The translations under genes and the position numbers were made by a program. From assembly GCA_900548215.1 (NCBI GenBank), contig URJI01000006.1, positions 1-53,954 of the forward strand: a stretch of DNA of 53,954 bases, given 5' to 3'. Positions 15,457 to 24,524 of this stretch are shown one piece after another (the first letter of the stretch is position 1; the number at the start of each line of letters is the position of its first letter). Origin of the DNA: an uncultured Coprococcus sp. Its GTDB lineage: Bacteria > Bacillota > Clostridia > Lachnospirales > Lachnospiraceae. The notes below the pieces were generated by a model that searched no databases, had not been told where the DNA came from, and saw only the letters and a list, made by a program, of their open reading frames with translations.

Positions 15457-16299
15457 ATGTCGGAAAAAAATACTGGTACAGAGGAAAGAAGTGCACTGAA
15501 GGCTGATGCACAGGGAGATGCTCAGAAAAAACAAGATCAAAAAAAGCCACCTATTAAAAGTGTGGCGGGACATATCATAGATGAGAGAACGGATGTGGAT
15601 GAAAAGAAAACTCCGGAGAATGTACTCGACGTGAATGAGCACATGTCGGAGAAGGAGAAGTTTGGTCTTATGACTAAGCAACAGAAAAAAGAGTATATTA
15701 TGGAATATTATGTTCCGAAGATACTTTTTGTTACAGCGATAGTTGTAGTGATCCTGTTCTTTGTGGTGAAATATTTTACTGCGGGCTCGGCGGTACTTAA
15801 TATCGTGGCTGTCAATACGACACAGCAGGAATCAGAGGCCAACGAGAAAACTTATTATGGGGATTTCCTGGCAGAGAACGATTTGGATGTGAAAAAAGAA
15901 TATGTGAGCATAAGCACAGGGATAGGCGTATCTTCAAATCCTAACGATGCGATGAGTCAGGACAGTCTTCGACTTATACAGAATAAGTTCATGACCGGTG
16001 CTGTTGATGTGTTCTTTGCTGATTCAGATCTGGTGCTCAGTCTTGGCGAGTTTGGATATATGCAGAATCTCGATACAGTCCTAAGTGATGAATTGAAGGA
16101 GAAATATAAGGATTCATTTGTGTATGCGACTGTTATAGAAACAGGAGAAAAGATGCCTGTCGGCATAAATATAGCTAATAATCCGTGGGTGAAGGATACT
16201 GGCTGGTATGGCGGTGACGTCGCGGTGGGATTTGGCGAAAATGCGAAGAATATGGAATTGGCAATCAAATTCCTTGAGTATATAGGCGAAAAACAATAA
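15457..16299 (+). CDS. Single-pass membrane protein with a solute-binding-like extracellular domain
   Basis: 280 residues from the ATG at 15457, which has GGGAG 5 nt upstream; the ATG at 15445 overlaps that site. The first 80 or so residues are cytoplasmic, very polar (Lys, Glu, Gln, Asp) and probably disordered. One hydrophobic helix (V-P-K-I-L-F-V-T-A-I-V-V-V-I-L-F-F, about 86-108) follows. The remaining 170 residues are outside and resemble fragments of an ABC solute-binding protein: G-A-V-D-V-F-F-A-D-S-D, then a closing L-A-I-K-F-L-E-Y-I-G-E. It is much shorter than a full binding protein and is anchored backwards by a signal anchor rather than a lipid. No catalytic motif is seen. The position between phosphohexomutase and alpha-galactosidase genes hints at a sugar-related role; this is inference. 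Confidence 0.6.
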   Translation: MSEKNTGTEERSALKADAQGDAQKKQDQKKPPIKSVAGHIIDERTDVDEKKTPENVLDVNEHMSEKEKFGLMTKQQKKEYIMEYYVPKILFVTAIVVVILFFVVKYFTAGSAVLNIVAVNTTQQESEANEKTYYGDFLAENDLDVKKEYVSISTGIGVSSNPNDAMSQDSLRLIQNKFMTGAVDVFFADSDLVLSLGEFGYMQNLDTVLSDELKEKYKDSFVYATVIETGEKMPVGINIANNPWVKDTGWYGGDVAVGFGENAKNMELAIKFLEYIGEKQ

Positions 16300-16438
16300 C
16301 TGGCTGGACGTTGAATAATGCGAAACAAATAAAAACGAAATAACGATAATAAAATCAGAGAATGAAATCGGGAAAACAGAAAATAAAATCAGAAGATACA
16401 GTCGGAAGATAAAATTAAAAGATAATTAAGAAATAAAT

Positions 16439-16466
16439 TTGATATAGAAAATAGACAGAATATAAA
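16439..16466 (+). promoter_or_regulatory. Weak promoter candidate before the alpha-galactosidase gene
   Basis: TTGATA (16439-16444), 16 nt, TATAAA (16461-16466). The start point would fall very close to the ribosome site (GAGGAGA, 16471-16477), leaving almost no leader, which lowers confidence. Confidence 0.35.
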
Positions 16467-16487
16467 ATTTGAGGAGATGACAGGAGA

Positions 16488-18689
16488 ATGAGCATAAGAT
16501 ATGACGATGTGAACAGAGTGTTTGAATTGGATACAGATAACACAAGCTACAGAATTGGAATAGCAGATGATGAAGGCTTTGTAGGACATATATATTACGG
16601 GCGTAAGATCCGCTCGCAGCAGTGTGGACAGTTCCTCAGAACATGGGAGGGACCGTTTGTTCCGTCGACAAATAATCGTGAGAGATGCTCGTTCCTTGAC
16701 ACATTTCCAACAGAGTATTCTGGAAATGGAATAGGGGATTACAGGGAGAGTTGCATTGCGGTAAAGACTATAACTGGCAGCAGGACGACCGATCTTATGT
16801 ATGAATCATATGATATCATAGACGGCAAGCCGGAACTTGAAGGGCTTCCTGCTTCATTTGCAGGTGATGAGATGGTTCAGACCCTGATCCTTCACATGGC
16901 TGATAAGGGGGACGGACTTGAAGTTGACCTCCTTTACTCTGTGTTTGAGTGCGAGGATGTCATAACCCGAAGCGTAAAGGTCAGAAATAATGGTGATAAA
17001 GATATAAGGCTTACGAAGGTGTACTCTGCATGTATAGATATGGATGATGAGGACTTTGAGATGCTCACACTTCATGGTTCGTGGGCGAGAGAGAGACAGA
17101 TGGAGAGAAGATCGATCGCTTATGGCAAGCAGAGCGTAAGTTCTTTGAGAGGTGAATCGTCACACCAGGATCATCCGTTTATGGCGTGGATGACGAAAGG
17201 ATCAAATCAGGCGTCAGGCGATGTGTATGGCATGCATTTTGTATATTCCGGCAACTTTATTGCCCAGATAGAAAAATCTCAGTTCGATTCCATCAGAGCG
17301 GTTATGGGAATTCATTCAGAAGGATTCGAGTGGCTGCTCACACCCGGAGATTCGTTCACCGCTCCAGAAGTGGTTCTGACTTACAGTCACTCTGGCTTGG
17401 GAACAATGACAAGAAATCTTCATGATTTTTACAGAGGACATCTCATAAGGAGCAAATATCTTCATCAGAAGAGACCTGTCCTCATCAACAACTGGGAGGC
17501 TACATATTTTGACTTTGATACAGATAAGCTCCTTGCGATAGCAAAGAGCGCGGCAGAACATGGAATAGAGATGCTGGTCATGGATGATGGCTGGTTTGGA
17601 CATAGAAATGATGACGCTACAAGTCTTGGAGACTGGTTTGTAAACGAAAACAAGATCAAGGGCGGTTTGAAACATCTTGTTGATGAGGTGAATAAGCTGG
17701 GGCTGAAATTTGGAATATGGATGGAACCGGAGATGATTTCCCCTGATTCTGAACTTTACAGAAAGCATCCTGATTGGGCGTTTGCGGTTCCGGAGAGAAC
17801 GGCTACATTATCGCGAAATCAGTATGTGCTTGATCTCTCGAGAAAAGAAGTTAGAGACTACGTGTATGAATGTGTGCATAACGTGATCTCGTCCGCAAAT
17901 ATTGAGTATGTTAAGTGGGATATGAACAGACAGCTCACGGATATCGGCAGCGTAGAATTCACCGGAGACAGGCAGGGAGAATTGGCTCACAGGTATGTGC
18001 TTGGAGTATATGAGCTGCAAGAGCGCCTTGTTAACGATTTCCCAGATCTTTTGCTTGAGAACTGCTCGGGCGGTGGTGCAAGATTTGACCCTGGCATGCT
18101 TTACTACAGTCCGCAGATATGGTGCTCGGATGATACGGATGCTATAGAAAGACTTTCCATCCAGGAAGGTACGGAATTTATTTATCCGCTTTCCACTATG
18201 GGGGCGCATGTGTCTGACTGTCCAAATCATACAGTTGGCAGAACCACACCGTTTATGACAAGGGCGCATGTTGCTCTTGCTGGAACATTTGGATATGAGC
18301 TTGACATCACAAAGATAAGTGATGAGGAGAGAATGGTGATTCCAGAGCAGGTAGCTCTGTATCATAAATATAATGATCTTGTAAGGGAGGGTGATTATTA
18401 TAGGATTGCATCGTACAGGGAAAATGGACTGTATGATTGCTGGATGGTTGTTGCAAAGGATAAGAGTGAGGCGTTGGTGACTTACGTTCAGGTGCTTGGA
18501 AAACCTAACGTACACAGCAGAAAGATAAAACTTTTGGGGCTTGATGAGGCTGCTGATTACAGACTTGATGGCACGGACAAAGTGTATGGGGGAGACCTTC
18601 TCATGAATGCTGGATTGCTCATTGAAAAAATGTGTGGAGACTATATGAGCAGACTGTATTACTTTGTACTTGACAATAGTTTAACTTAA
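16488..18689 (+). CDS. Alpha-galactosidase, GH36
   Basis: A 733-residue cytoplasmic enzyme (no signal peptide) that removes alpha-1,6-galactose, expected here from imported galactomannooligosaccharides; raffinose-type sugars are also possible. The layout is the GH36 one: N-terminal beta-supersandwich (1-330), catalytic barrel (about 330-650), C-terminal beta domain. Nucleophile D478 lies in Y-V-K-W-D-M-N-R and the acid/base D548 in C-S-D-D-T-D, the same numbering as in the Geobacillus AgaA enzymes. The W-x-x-x-Y-F-D-F-D and M-D-D-G-W-F-G motifs at the start of the barrel are intact. Start ATG follows GAGGAG. LacI-type and AraC-type regulators follow directly. Confidence 0.93.
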   Translation: MSIRYDDVNRVFELDTDNTSYRIGIADDEGFVGHIYYGRKIRSQQCGQFLRTWEGPFVPSTNNRERCSFLDTFPTEYSGNGIGDYRESCIAVKTITGSRTTDLMYESYDIIDGKPELEGLPASFAGDEMVQTLILHMADKGDGLEVDLLYSVFECEDVITRSVKVRNNGDKDIRLTKVYSACIDMDDEDFEMLTLHGSWARERQMERRSIAYGKQSVSSLRGESSHQDHPFMAWMTKGSNQASGDVYGMHFVYSGNFIAQIEKSQFDSIRAVMGIHSEGFEWLLTPGDSFTAPEVVLTYSHSGLGTMTRNLHDFYRGHLIRSKYLHQKRPVLINNWEATYFDFDTDKLLAIAKSAAEHGIEMLVMDDGWFGHRNDDATSLGDWFVNENKIKGGLKHLVDEVNKLGLKFGIWMEPEMISPDSELYRKHPDWAFAVPERTATLSRNQYVLDLSRKEVRDYVYECVHNVISSANIEYVKWDMNRQLTDIGSVEFTGDRQGELAHRYVLGVYELQERLVNDFPDLLLENCSGGGARFDPGMLYYSPQIWCSDDTDAIERLSIQEGTEFIYPLSTMGAHVSDCPNHTVGRTTPFMTRAHVALAGTFGYELDITKISDEERMVIPEQVALYHKYNDLVREGDYYRIASYRENGLYDCWMVVAKDKSEALVTYVQVLGKPNVHSRKIKLLGLDEAADYRLDGTDKVYGGDLLMNAGLLIEKMCGDYMSRLYYFVLDNSLT

Positions 18690-18749
18690 AAATAAAATAA
18701 AAATTAAGTTATTTAACCACGTGAAAAAATAGAATAAGAAGGACTAGTT

Positions 18750-19775
18750 ATGGCAAAATCAGTAAAATTGGGAGACATAGCTGCCATTGTTGGCGTAAGT
18801 ACCGTGACGGTTTCAAAGGCACTTTCAGATCAAAAGGGTGTCAGTGAGGAACTCAGAGCACAGATCAAACAGTTGGCAGATGAGATGGGATATCAGTCAC
18901 CATCTGAGATCAGAAAGAAGACGGCAAAGAAAAAGTATAATATAGGAGTGCTCATCCAGGAGATATACCTTGGAAAGTATCCATCGTTCTATTGGCAGTT
19001 ATATCAGGTGCTTAACAAAAAAGCGGTGGCAAGAGGCTGCTTTACTATGCTGGAATTTGTTTCCAGAGATAGTGTATTGAATGCTGAGATGCCTATGCTC
19101 TTGGAGGATGATAAGGTTGATGGAATGGTTGTTGTAGGTTCCATGGGTAAGGAATACCTGGAGAAATTGGAGAAGACAGCCAAGGTTCCTATAGAGTATG
19201 TGGATTATTATGACAATTCGAGGCCGATAGACACGGTTATAGCAAACAGTTTCTATGGAAGCTATATGCTGACTAATTATCTGTATGATATGGGACATAG
19301 AGATATTGCATATGTTGGCACGATAGGTTCAACGAACAGTATAACTGACAGATATCTGGGTTATGTAAAATCATTGCTGGAGCATGATATTCCACGCAGA
19401 GAGGATTGGGTTATTCCGGACAGAGATGTGAAGACGGGGCAGTTTGACGAGGAGAACTGCTTCAAACTTCCGGGGAATATGCCTACAGCGTTTGTGTGCA
19501 ACTGTGATCTTGCGGCAGCTACGCTCATAAAGATACTCAATGCTGCGGGCTACAGAGTTCCTGAGGATGTGTCCGTTGTGGGGTTTGATAATTACATGTA
19601 TCCTGGAATCTGCGATATAGGCGTGACCACATACGAGATCAATATGCAGGAGATGGCAGAGAGAACCATGCATAAGATTATAAAAAAGATATCCAACGAA
19701 AAATATACTGATGGCATATTTGTCGTGGATGGACGAATCGTGATAAAGGATAGCGTTGCCAGAATAGAACGATAA
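18750..19775 (+). CDS. LacI-family transcriptional repressor
   Basis: 341 residues. The N-terminal helix-turn-helix (about 5-50) reads V-K-L-G-D-I-A-A-I-V-G-V-S-T-V-T-V-S-K-A-L-S, ending with the hinge helix. The effector domain (about 60-335) is the periplasmic-binding-protein fold, with V-G-F-D-N-Y near the C-terminus and the usual I-A-Y-V-G-T-I-G segment. It lies 60 bp after the GH36 gene, in the same direction, and probably senses a mannooligosaccharide or galactose-type ligand, though the ligand cannot be read from sequence. Start ATG follows AGAAGGA. A terminator hairpin 3' of the gene lies inside the convergent AraC gene. Confidence 0.9.
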   Translation: MAKSVKLGDIAAIVGVSTVTVSKALSDQKGVSEELRAQIKQLADEMGYQSPSEIRKKTAKKKYNIGVLIQEIYLGKYPSFYWQLYQVLNKKAVARGCFTMLEFVSRDSVLNAEMPMLLEDDKVDGMVVVGSMGKEYLEKLEKTAKVPIEYVDYYDNSRPIDTVIANSFYGSYMLTNYLYDMGHRDIAYVGTIGSTNSITDRYLGYVKSLLEHDIPRREDWVIPDRDVKTGQFDEENCFKLPGNMPTAFVCNCDLAAATLIKILNAAGYRVPEDVSVVGFDNYMYPGICDIGVTTYEINMQEMAERTMHKIIKKISNEKYTDGIFVVDGRIVIKDSVARIER

Positions 19776-19787
19776 TAAAACTACATA

Positions 19788-20708
19788 TCAATTGTAATGC
19801 AAATCGGAAATAGACACCGGTGCAGCCTGCTTGAAAGACAGCGGAGTTGTACCGGTGTCTTTTTTGAACAAGTTGATAAAGTGGTTTGTGTTCTCGATTC
19901 CAACTTGTGATCCGACCTCGTGGACGGACAGATCTGTTGTGAGAAGGAGCCTTTTGGCAGCATCGATCCTGCGGCTGTTGAGATAGCGCATAGGTGATTC
20001 GCCGAAGTAAAATGAAAATTCTCTGCATATCCTGTATCTGCTGATTCTGTAAGTTGCCTCGAGGTCATCAAGTGACAGCGGTTCGGCGTAGTTTGTATCC
20101 ATCTGATTCTTTACCGATAAAAGATAAGAAGGCGCACGATCTCTCTTCTTGGATGAGTTTTCAATAAATACACATAATTCGGTCAGGATATCATTAAACC
20201 ATTTGGAAATTCTGAAAATATCGGTGACAGACAACTCCCCTTGGAGTCTGCTTATCAGCGAAAGATGGCTCCAGAGTACAGAGGCTCCGGCGGATTCCTT
20301 TTTATAGGATATAGATTCGGGGAGAAACTCATGATACAGGTTAAGCGGAGCTCCGAGGATGAATGCCTCGTAGAAACGACACTTGCCGTTCGTGGAGTAT
20401 GTTATTTCTGATCCTGCCTCAAAAAGCGCGGCTGTATTCTTGGAATATGATGATTTGCTGCTGCCCGATGTTACTGTAAGAGTTCCTTCATATATATAGA
20501 AGAAATGGTAACACGGGACGAAAGAGAAGGTATAACTGCATGAATAAGCAAAAGAATTATCGCCGTTGGCCAGAAGATGAATCAGGCCATCGTTAATCAT
20601 TGATTCTTCATATGTAAAGAACGCACTGTGGAATCTTGCGTTCTCAATATCTTTCTGAATATTGTAACCTGACAGTACAGTGCAGGAAATTAATTCTTTA
20701 GCTAACAT
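19788..20708 (-). CDS. AraC-family transcriptional regulator
   Basis: 306 residues on the minus strand. The ATG at 20708 is preceded by AGGAGG (complement of 20717-20722) with 8-nt spacing; the GTG at 20717 overlaps that site and is rejected. The N-terminal half (about 1-180) is a cupin-type sensor domain, with F-F-Y-I-Y-E-G-T-L-T-V. The C-terminal 100 residues carry two helix-turn-helix motifs, the second including H-E-V-G-S-Q-V-G-I-E-N-T-N-H-F-I-N-L-F-K-K, the classic AraC signature. It faces away from the mannoside ABC genes across a 290-bp shared region with two inverted repeats, so it most likely activates that operon, possibly in response to mannobiose or a similar sugar. It converges with the LacI gene. 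Confidence 0.92.
   Translation of the reverse strand: MLAKELISCTVLSGYNIQKDIENARFHSAFFTYEESMINDGLIHLLANGDNSFAYSCSYTFSFVPCYHFFYIYEGTLTVTSGSSKSSYSKNTAALFEAGSEITYSTNGKCRFYEAFILGAPLNLYHEFLPESISYKKESAGASVLWSHLSLISRLQGELSVTDIFRISKWFNDILTELCVFIENSSKKRDRAPSYLLSVKNQMDTNYAEPLSLDDLEATYRISRYRICREFSFYFGESPMRYLNSRRIDAAKRLLLTTDLSVHEVGSQVGIENTNHFINLFKKDTGTTPLSFKQAAPVSISDLHYN
19813..19865 (+). terminator. Terminator of the LacI gene, inside the 3' end of the AraC gene
   Basis: GACACCGGT (19813-19821) pairs with ACCGGTGTC (19851-19859), followed by TTTTTT on the plus strand. The stem lies within the AraC coding region (19788-20708); the minus strand has no T-run after it, so it acts only on plus-strand transcripts. 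Confidence 0.7.
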
Positions 20709-20740
20709 GTAAACCACCTCCTATCCATAATAATACAATT

Positions 20741-20769
20741 ATTAGACAATCATCACAAGCTAAAAGCAA
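20741..20769 (-). promoter_or_regulatory. Probable promoter of the AraC gene
   Basis: On the minus strand TTGCTT (20769-20764), 17 nt, TCTAAT (20746-20741), giving a short leader to the ATG at 20708. Confidence 0.5.
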
Positions 20770-20779
20770 TATAAATTAG

Positions 20780-20793
20780 TAGCTAATTAGCTA
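20780..20793. promoter_or_regulatory. 14-bp perfect palindrome in the divergent regulatory region
   Basis: TAGCTAATTAGCTA is fully self-complementary. It lies just upstream of the AraC gene's -35 box and about 60 bp upstream of the -35 of the ABC operon, a suitable place for a LacI- or AraC-bound site. It overlaps the A-tract motif at 20790. Confidence 0.5.
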
Positions 20794-20827
20794 AAAAAAC
20801 GATAAAATACTAAGTAAAGATAAAAAT

Positions 20828-20848
20828 ATATAGATAAAATGTCTATAT
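20828..20848. promoter_or_regulatory. 21-bp inverted repeat (7-7-7) upstream of the ABC operon promoter
   Basis: ATATAGA, 7 nt, TCTATAT. It ends 4 bp before the -35 box at 20853, as expected for an activator site touching RNA polymerase. Confidence 0.45.
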
Positions 20849-20852
20849 GATA

Positions 20853-20881
20853 TTGAAAAAAAATAATGATAATGGTAAAAT
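20853..20881 (+). promoter_or_regulatory. Probable promoter of the mannooligosaccharide ABC operon
   Basis: TTGAAA (20853-20858), 17 nt, TAAAAT (20876-20881). The leader to the ATG at 20999 is about 110 nt, AT-rich and without an evident fold. Confidence 0.55.
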
Positions 20882-20998
20882 TAACGAAAAGTACAAAATA
20901 CTGTGATTAAAAACAAAATTGAGTGATGACTAAAAAATAAATTAATGTATACTTAATATAAAGCTAAAAACAAAGAAGGTTTTAAGGAGGACAAAACT

Positions 20999-22435
20999 AT
21001 GAAAACAAAGCGTATAGCATGTATCGCAATGGCTGGTCTAATGGCTGCATCACTTGCGGGTTGTGGATCAGGAGACGATAAGACAGAGGCTACAACAAAG
21101 GCTACCACAGAGGCAACAGGAAGTGATTCAGCAGATGACACAACAGCTGATGCTGAGGGAATCAAGTCATATGCAGACATCCAGTTAGGAACAGACTTCA
21201 CAGATCTTTCAGCGGAGATCAAGTTCTACAACAACAGAACTGATATGGACTCAGATGACTACGGCGGAAAGAACTGGAAGCAGTATCTTGAGGATTTCAA
21301 CAAGGAGTATCCAAACATCAAGGTTGATGTTATCACAGATACAAACTATGCAGAGGATGCTCTTACACATCTTCAGTCAGGAAACTACGAGACAGTAATG
21401 TGTATCCCAGCAGTTGACATGGCAGACCTTTCAACATATTTCATGTCATTTGGCGATTATGATACAATGAGCAGTCTTGTAAATTACTCAAACAGGTGGC
21501 TTTATCAGGGTCAGGTATATGGTGTACCTCTTGCAGCTACAACACAGGGTATCGTATACAACAAGAAGGTATTTGCTGATGCAGGTGTGACAGACGTACC
21601 TAAGACACCAGAGGAGTTCATCGCGGCACTCAAGGCAATCAAGGATAAGAATCCAAAGTGCATCCCACTTTACACAAACTATGCGGCAGGTTGGACAATG
21701 GGAGCTTGGGATGATTATATCTCAATCACAGCAACAGGCGATGCTACATACAAGAACCAGAAGTTAGCCCATACAAAGGATCCATTCAAGAACTATGGCG
21801 ACGATACACATGCTTATGCAGTATATAAGATCCTTTACGATGCAGTATCACAGGGACTTACAGAGGATGATTACTCAACAACAGATTGGGAGTCATGTAA
21901 GGGAATGATCAACAACGGCGAGATCGGATGTATGGTACTTGGTTCATGGGCATACCCACAGATGGAAGCAGGCGGACCTAACGCAGACGATATCGGATAC
22001 ATTCCTTTCCCTATCTCAGTAAATGGTAAGCAGTACGCTTCATCAGGTGCAGATTACTGCTACGGTATCAACGTAAACGCTTCAGATGATGAGAAACAGG
22101 CAGCTCTTGTATTTGTTAAGTGGATGACAGAGAAGTCAGGATATGCTTACAACGAGGATTCACTTGCACTTGTTCCTGGTTCAGAGTCAAAGATCTCATT
22201 CGACGGTGTTGACTTCGTTGCAGACGAGGCAGCTCTTGAGGGCGAGGAGGATTACCTCAACCAGCTCAACTCAGAGTCAGAGCTTAACGTAAGCAATGGT
22301 GGTAACGACAAGATCCAGGCCATCATCGAGCATGCTGCAAATGGCGACATGTCATTCGATGATATCATGGCTGAGTGGAACCAGAAGTGGTCAGATGCTC
22401 AGGAGTCATTAGGAATCGAAGTTACTGAGAAGTAA
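20999..22435 (+). CDS. Sugar ABC transporter substrate-binding lipoprotein (CUT1)
   Basis: 478 residues. The signal peptide ends in S-L-A-G-C-G-S-G with lipid Cys at 22, followed by a Thr/Glu/Asp-rich linker (about 25-60) and a type-1 extracellular solute-binding domain. Features: K-F-Y-N-N-R-T-D near 77, W-A-Y-P-Q-M (about 318-323), and a C-terminal W-N-Q-K-W. It captures an oligosaccharide outside the cell for the two permeases that follow. From its place with an epimerase and GH130 enzymes the ligand is most likely beta-1,4-mannooligosaccharides. The start ATG follows AAGGAGG. The codon use (many GCA/ACA and TCA, very regular) suggests high expression. Confidence 0.9.
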   Translation: MKTKRIACIAMAGLMAASLAGCGSGDDKTEATTKATTEATGSDSADDTTADAEGIKSYADIQLGTDFTDLSAEIKFYNNRTDMDSDDYGGKNWKQYLEDFNKEYPNIKVDVITDTNYAEDALTHLQSGNYETVMCIPAVDMADLSTYFMSFGDYDTMSSLVNYSNRWLYQGQVYGVPLAATTQGIVYNKKVFADAGVTDVPKTPEEFIAALKAIKDKNPKCIPLYTNYAAGWTMGAWDDYISITATGDATYKNQKLAHTKDPFKNYGDDTHAYAVYKILYDAVSQGLTEDDYSTTDWESCKGMINNGEIGCMVLGSWAYPQMEAGGPNADDIGYIPFPISVNGKQYASSGADYCYGINVNASDDEKQAALVFVKWMTEKSGYAYNEDSLALVPGSESKISFDGVDFVADEAALEGEEDYLNQLNSESELNVSNGGNDKIQAIIEHAANGDMSFDDIMAEWNQKWSDAQESLGIEVTEK

Positions 22436-22473
22436 TAAAGATTTCAATATAAATAAGTAAGAATAAGCTACAG

Positions 22474-22506
22474 ACCGGGGCGGGGTTGCCCGCCCCGGTT
22501 TATTTT
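22474..22506 (+). terminator. GC-rich hairpin between binding protein and permease genes
   Basis: A 10-bp stem (22474-22483 with 22490-22499) of mostly G-C pairs is followed by TTTATTTTG. It could act as a partial terminator or a 3'-end stabiliser, so that the binding protein is made in excess over the permeases, as is usual in such operons. Confidence 0.75.
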
Positions 22507-22582
22507 GAGAAAAATGTCATCAAACGAGTATTTGATGACAGGCTACCAGCAGTGTAGCTCATGATTATAAAAAGGCGGTGGA

Positions 22583-23614
22583 ATGAGTATGGCTAACAAA
22601 AAACAATCCGGCTTTGGTAAATGGGCGTCAAGCAGGAAGGGGCAGCAGGTTATAATATGCGCAGCCTTCGCAATTATCCCATTGCTTTTGCTATTAGTAT
22701 TTACATATGTACCATTCGGAGAGATGGTTAAATTTAGTTTCTACAAGATGAAATATACGACGCCTGTAGAAAAGAGAGAATTCGTAGGATTAGAAAATTA
22801 TATCGACGTGTTCACAAGAAAGGACTGTTTCGGTGCATTAAAGCTCAGTTTGTATTACATTGTAGGAGCACTTGTACAGTTAGTGCTTGCACTTTTTCTT
22901 GCAACTCTTCTGAGTTTCAAAGTAAAAGGTGGTAACCTTTTCAAGGGATTTATTTTCTTCCCTTATCTTATCAGTGGTATCGCTGTAGGTTTCATTTTCA
23001 AATTCTTCTTCACAAGAGGATTCGTGTTTGACTCAATTCTTCAGTTGTGTGGATTTAACTTAGACAACCTTCCATACTGGCTCAAAGACCAGAGTGTCAA
23101 CAACTGGACACTGGTTTCAACCTCGGTCTGGAGATACCTTGGACAGATGATGGTTCTCTTCATTGGAGCTATCATGTCGGTAGATGCAGAACTTTATGAG
23201 GCGGCAGAGCTTGATGGTGCAAATAAATTCCAGCAGTTTAGATATATCATACTGCCAAGTATCAAGACAATCGTTACATTAAATGTAATTTTAGCAATAA
23301 CAGGATCACTCAGTGCTTTCGAGCAGCCTTTCGTTATCACAACAGGTGCAAACGGAACAGGTACTTACTTCATCATCATGAACAAGATAGCACACACAAG
23401 CCAGAAGGTTGGTCTTGCATCAGCAATGGCCGTTGTACTTCTCCTTATCATACTTATATGTGCTGCGCTTCAGAAGCTGTTCTTTGAGTACATCTTCAAG
23501 GATTCAAGCTCAGATGATGAGAGTTATAAGGCAAAGAAGCTTCGCAAGAAACAGGAGAGAGATACCAAGAAATACGTGAAGCAGATGGCTGCTTCTGCGA
23601 AGGGAGGCAAGTAA
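22583..23614 (+). CDS. Sugar ABC transporter permease, MalF-like
   Basis: 343 residues, six membrane helices with the ABC transporter inner-membrane loop E-A-A-E-L-D-G-A-N-K-F-Q-Q-F (about 212-225), the coupling motif that contacts the ATPase. It forms the channel for oligosaccharide uptake with the next gene. The ATG at 22583 or the one at 22589 are both served by the AAAGGCGGTGG site. A long charged cytoplasmic tail (K-K-L-R-K-K-Q-E-R) follows the last helix. The pair lacks an ATPase gene nearby; a shared MsmX-type ATPase elsewhere is likely. Confidence 0.9.
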   Translation: MSMANKKQSGFGKWASSRKGQQVIICAAFAIIPLLLLLVFTYVPFGEMVKFSFYKMKYTTPVEKREFVGLENYIDVFTRKDCFGALKLSLYYIVGALVQLVLALFLATLLSFKVKGGNLFKGFIFFPYLISGIAVGFIFKFFFTRGFVFDSILQLCGFNLDNLPYWLKDQSVNNWTLVSTSVWRYLGQMMVLFIGAIMSVDAELYEAAELDGANKFQQFRYIILPSIKTIVTLNVILAITGSLSAFEQPFVITTGANGTGTYFIIMNKIAHTSQKVGLASAMAVVLLLIILICAALQKLFFEYIFKDSSSDDESYKAKKLRKKQERDTKKYVKQMAASAKGGK

Positions 23615-23615
23615 C

Positions 23616-24500
23616 ATGGCAAGAGGAAAGACGGATGTGCCAAGCATAGCACCAATAAAAGAAAAAAGAACCGTTGGATATTATGTAAGAGGTTTTCTCA
23701 AGTACTTTGTACTCATATTCTTCTCGCTGTGTGCGGTTGTACCTCTTATATCATGTGTTACAACAGCCTTCAAGACAACAGATGAGTATAAGGCTACTTC
23801 AGTAATGGAACTTCCTGAAAGCTTTCTGAACTTCAGCAACTTTGTAAAGGCATTCACGACTGCCAACATGGGACGTGCATTCCTCAACTCAGTAATAGTC
23901 ATGGTATGCGTACTTATCGTGTCAGTTGTAATAGGAACACAGCTTGCATATGTGCTTAACAGATTCAAGTTCCCGGGAAACGGCTTTATCAGAACACTTT
24001 TCCTTGTGGCATCATTGCTCCCTGCAGTTGCTATGCAGGTTACAGTCTACAACATCATGGGTGATCTGAGATTCATAGATCACTTATATGGTTACATCAT
24101 CATGAGCTGTGGTACAGATGTTATCTCAATCTATATCTTTATACAGTTTATGGAGAACATATCAGTATCTCTTGACGAGTCAGCTATCGTGGATGGTGCA
24201 TCATACTGGACTATCTACTGGAAGATCATACTTCCACTTCTTAAGCCAGCTATCGTTACAGCTTGTATACTGAAGGGCGTTGTAATCTACAACGAGTACT
24301 ACGCTGCAAACCTTTACCTCATAAGCCCGGAGATCAAGACAATGGCTATCTCACTCTACAAGTTCGTAGGACCTATGGGAAGTCAGTACAACCTGATCTG
24401 TGCAGGTGTTATCATATCGATCGTACCGGCACTTATAGTATTCATCTGCTGTCAGAAACAGATTTACAGTGGTATTACACAGGGTGCTGTAAAGGGTTAA
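23616..24500 (+). CDS. Sugar ABC transporter permease, MalG-like
   Basis: 294 residues with six membrane helices and the loop motif D-E-S-A-I-V-D-G-A-S-Y-W (about 188-199). The start is one base after the previous stop codon, so the two permeases are co-translated. The N-terminus (residues 1-25) is charged. Partner of the preceding MalF-like protein in a CUT1 importer for mannooligosaccharides, judged from the surrounding enzymes. Confidence 0.9.
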   Translation: MARGKTDVPSIAPIKEKRTVGYYVRGFLKYFVLIFFSLCAVVPLISCVTTAFKTTDEYKATSVMELPESFLNFSNFVKAFTTANMGRAFLNSVIVMVCVLIVSVVIGTQLAYVLNRFKFPGNGFIRTLFLVASLLPAVAMQVTVYNIMGDLRFIDHLYGYIIMSCGTDVISIYIFIQFMENISVSLDESAIVDGASYWTIYWKIILPLLKPAIVTACILKGVVIYNEYYAANLYLISPEIKTMAISLYKFVGPMGSQYNLICAGVIISIVPALIVFICCQKQIYSGITQGAVKG

Positions 24501-24524
24501 TAATTTATTAGAAGAAGAGAGTTC

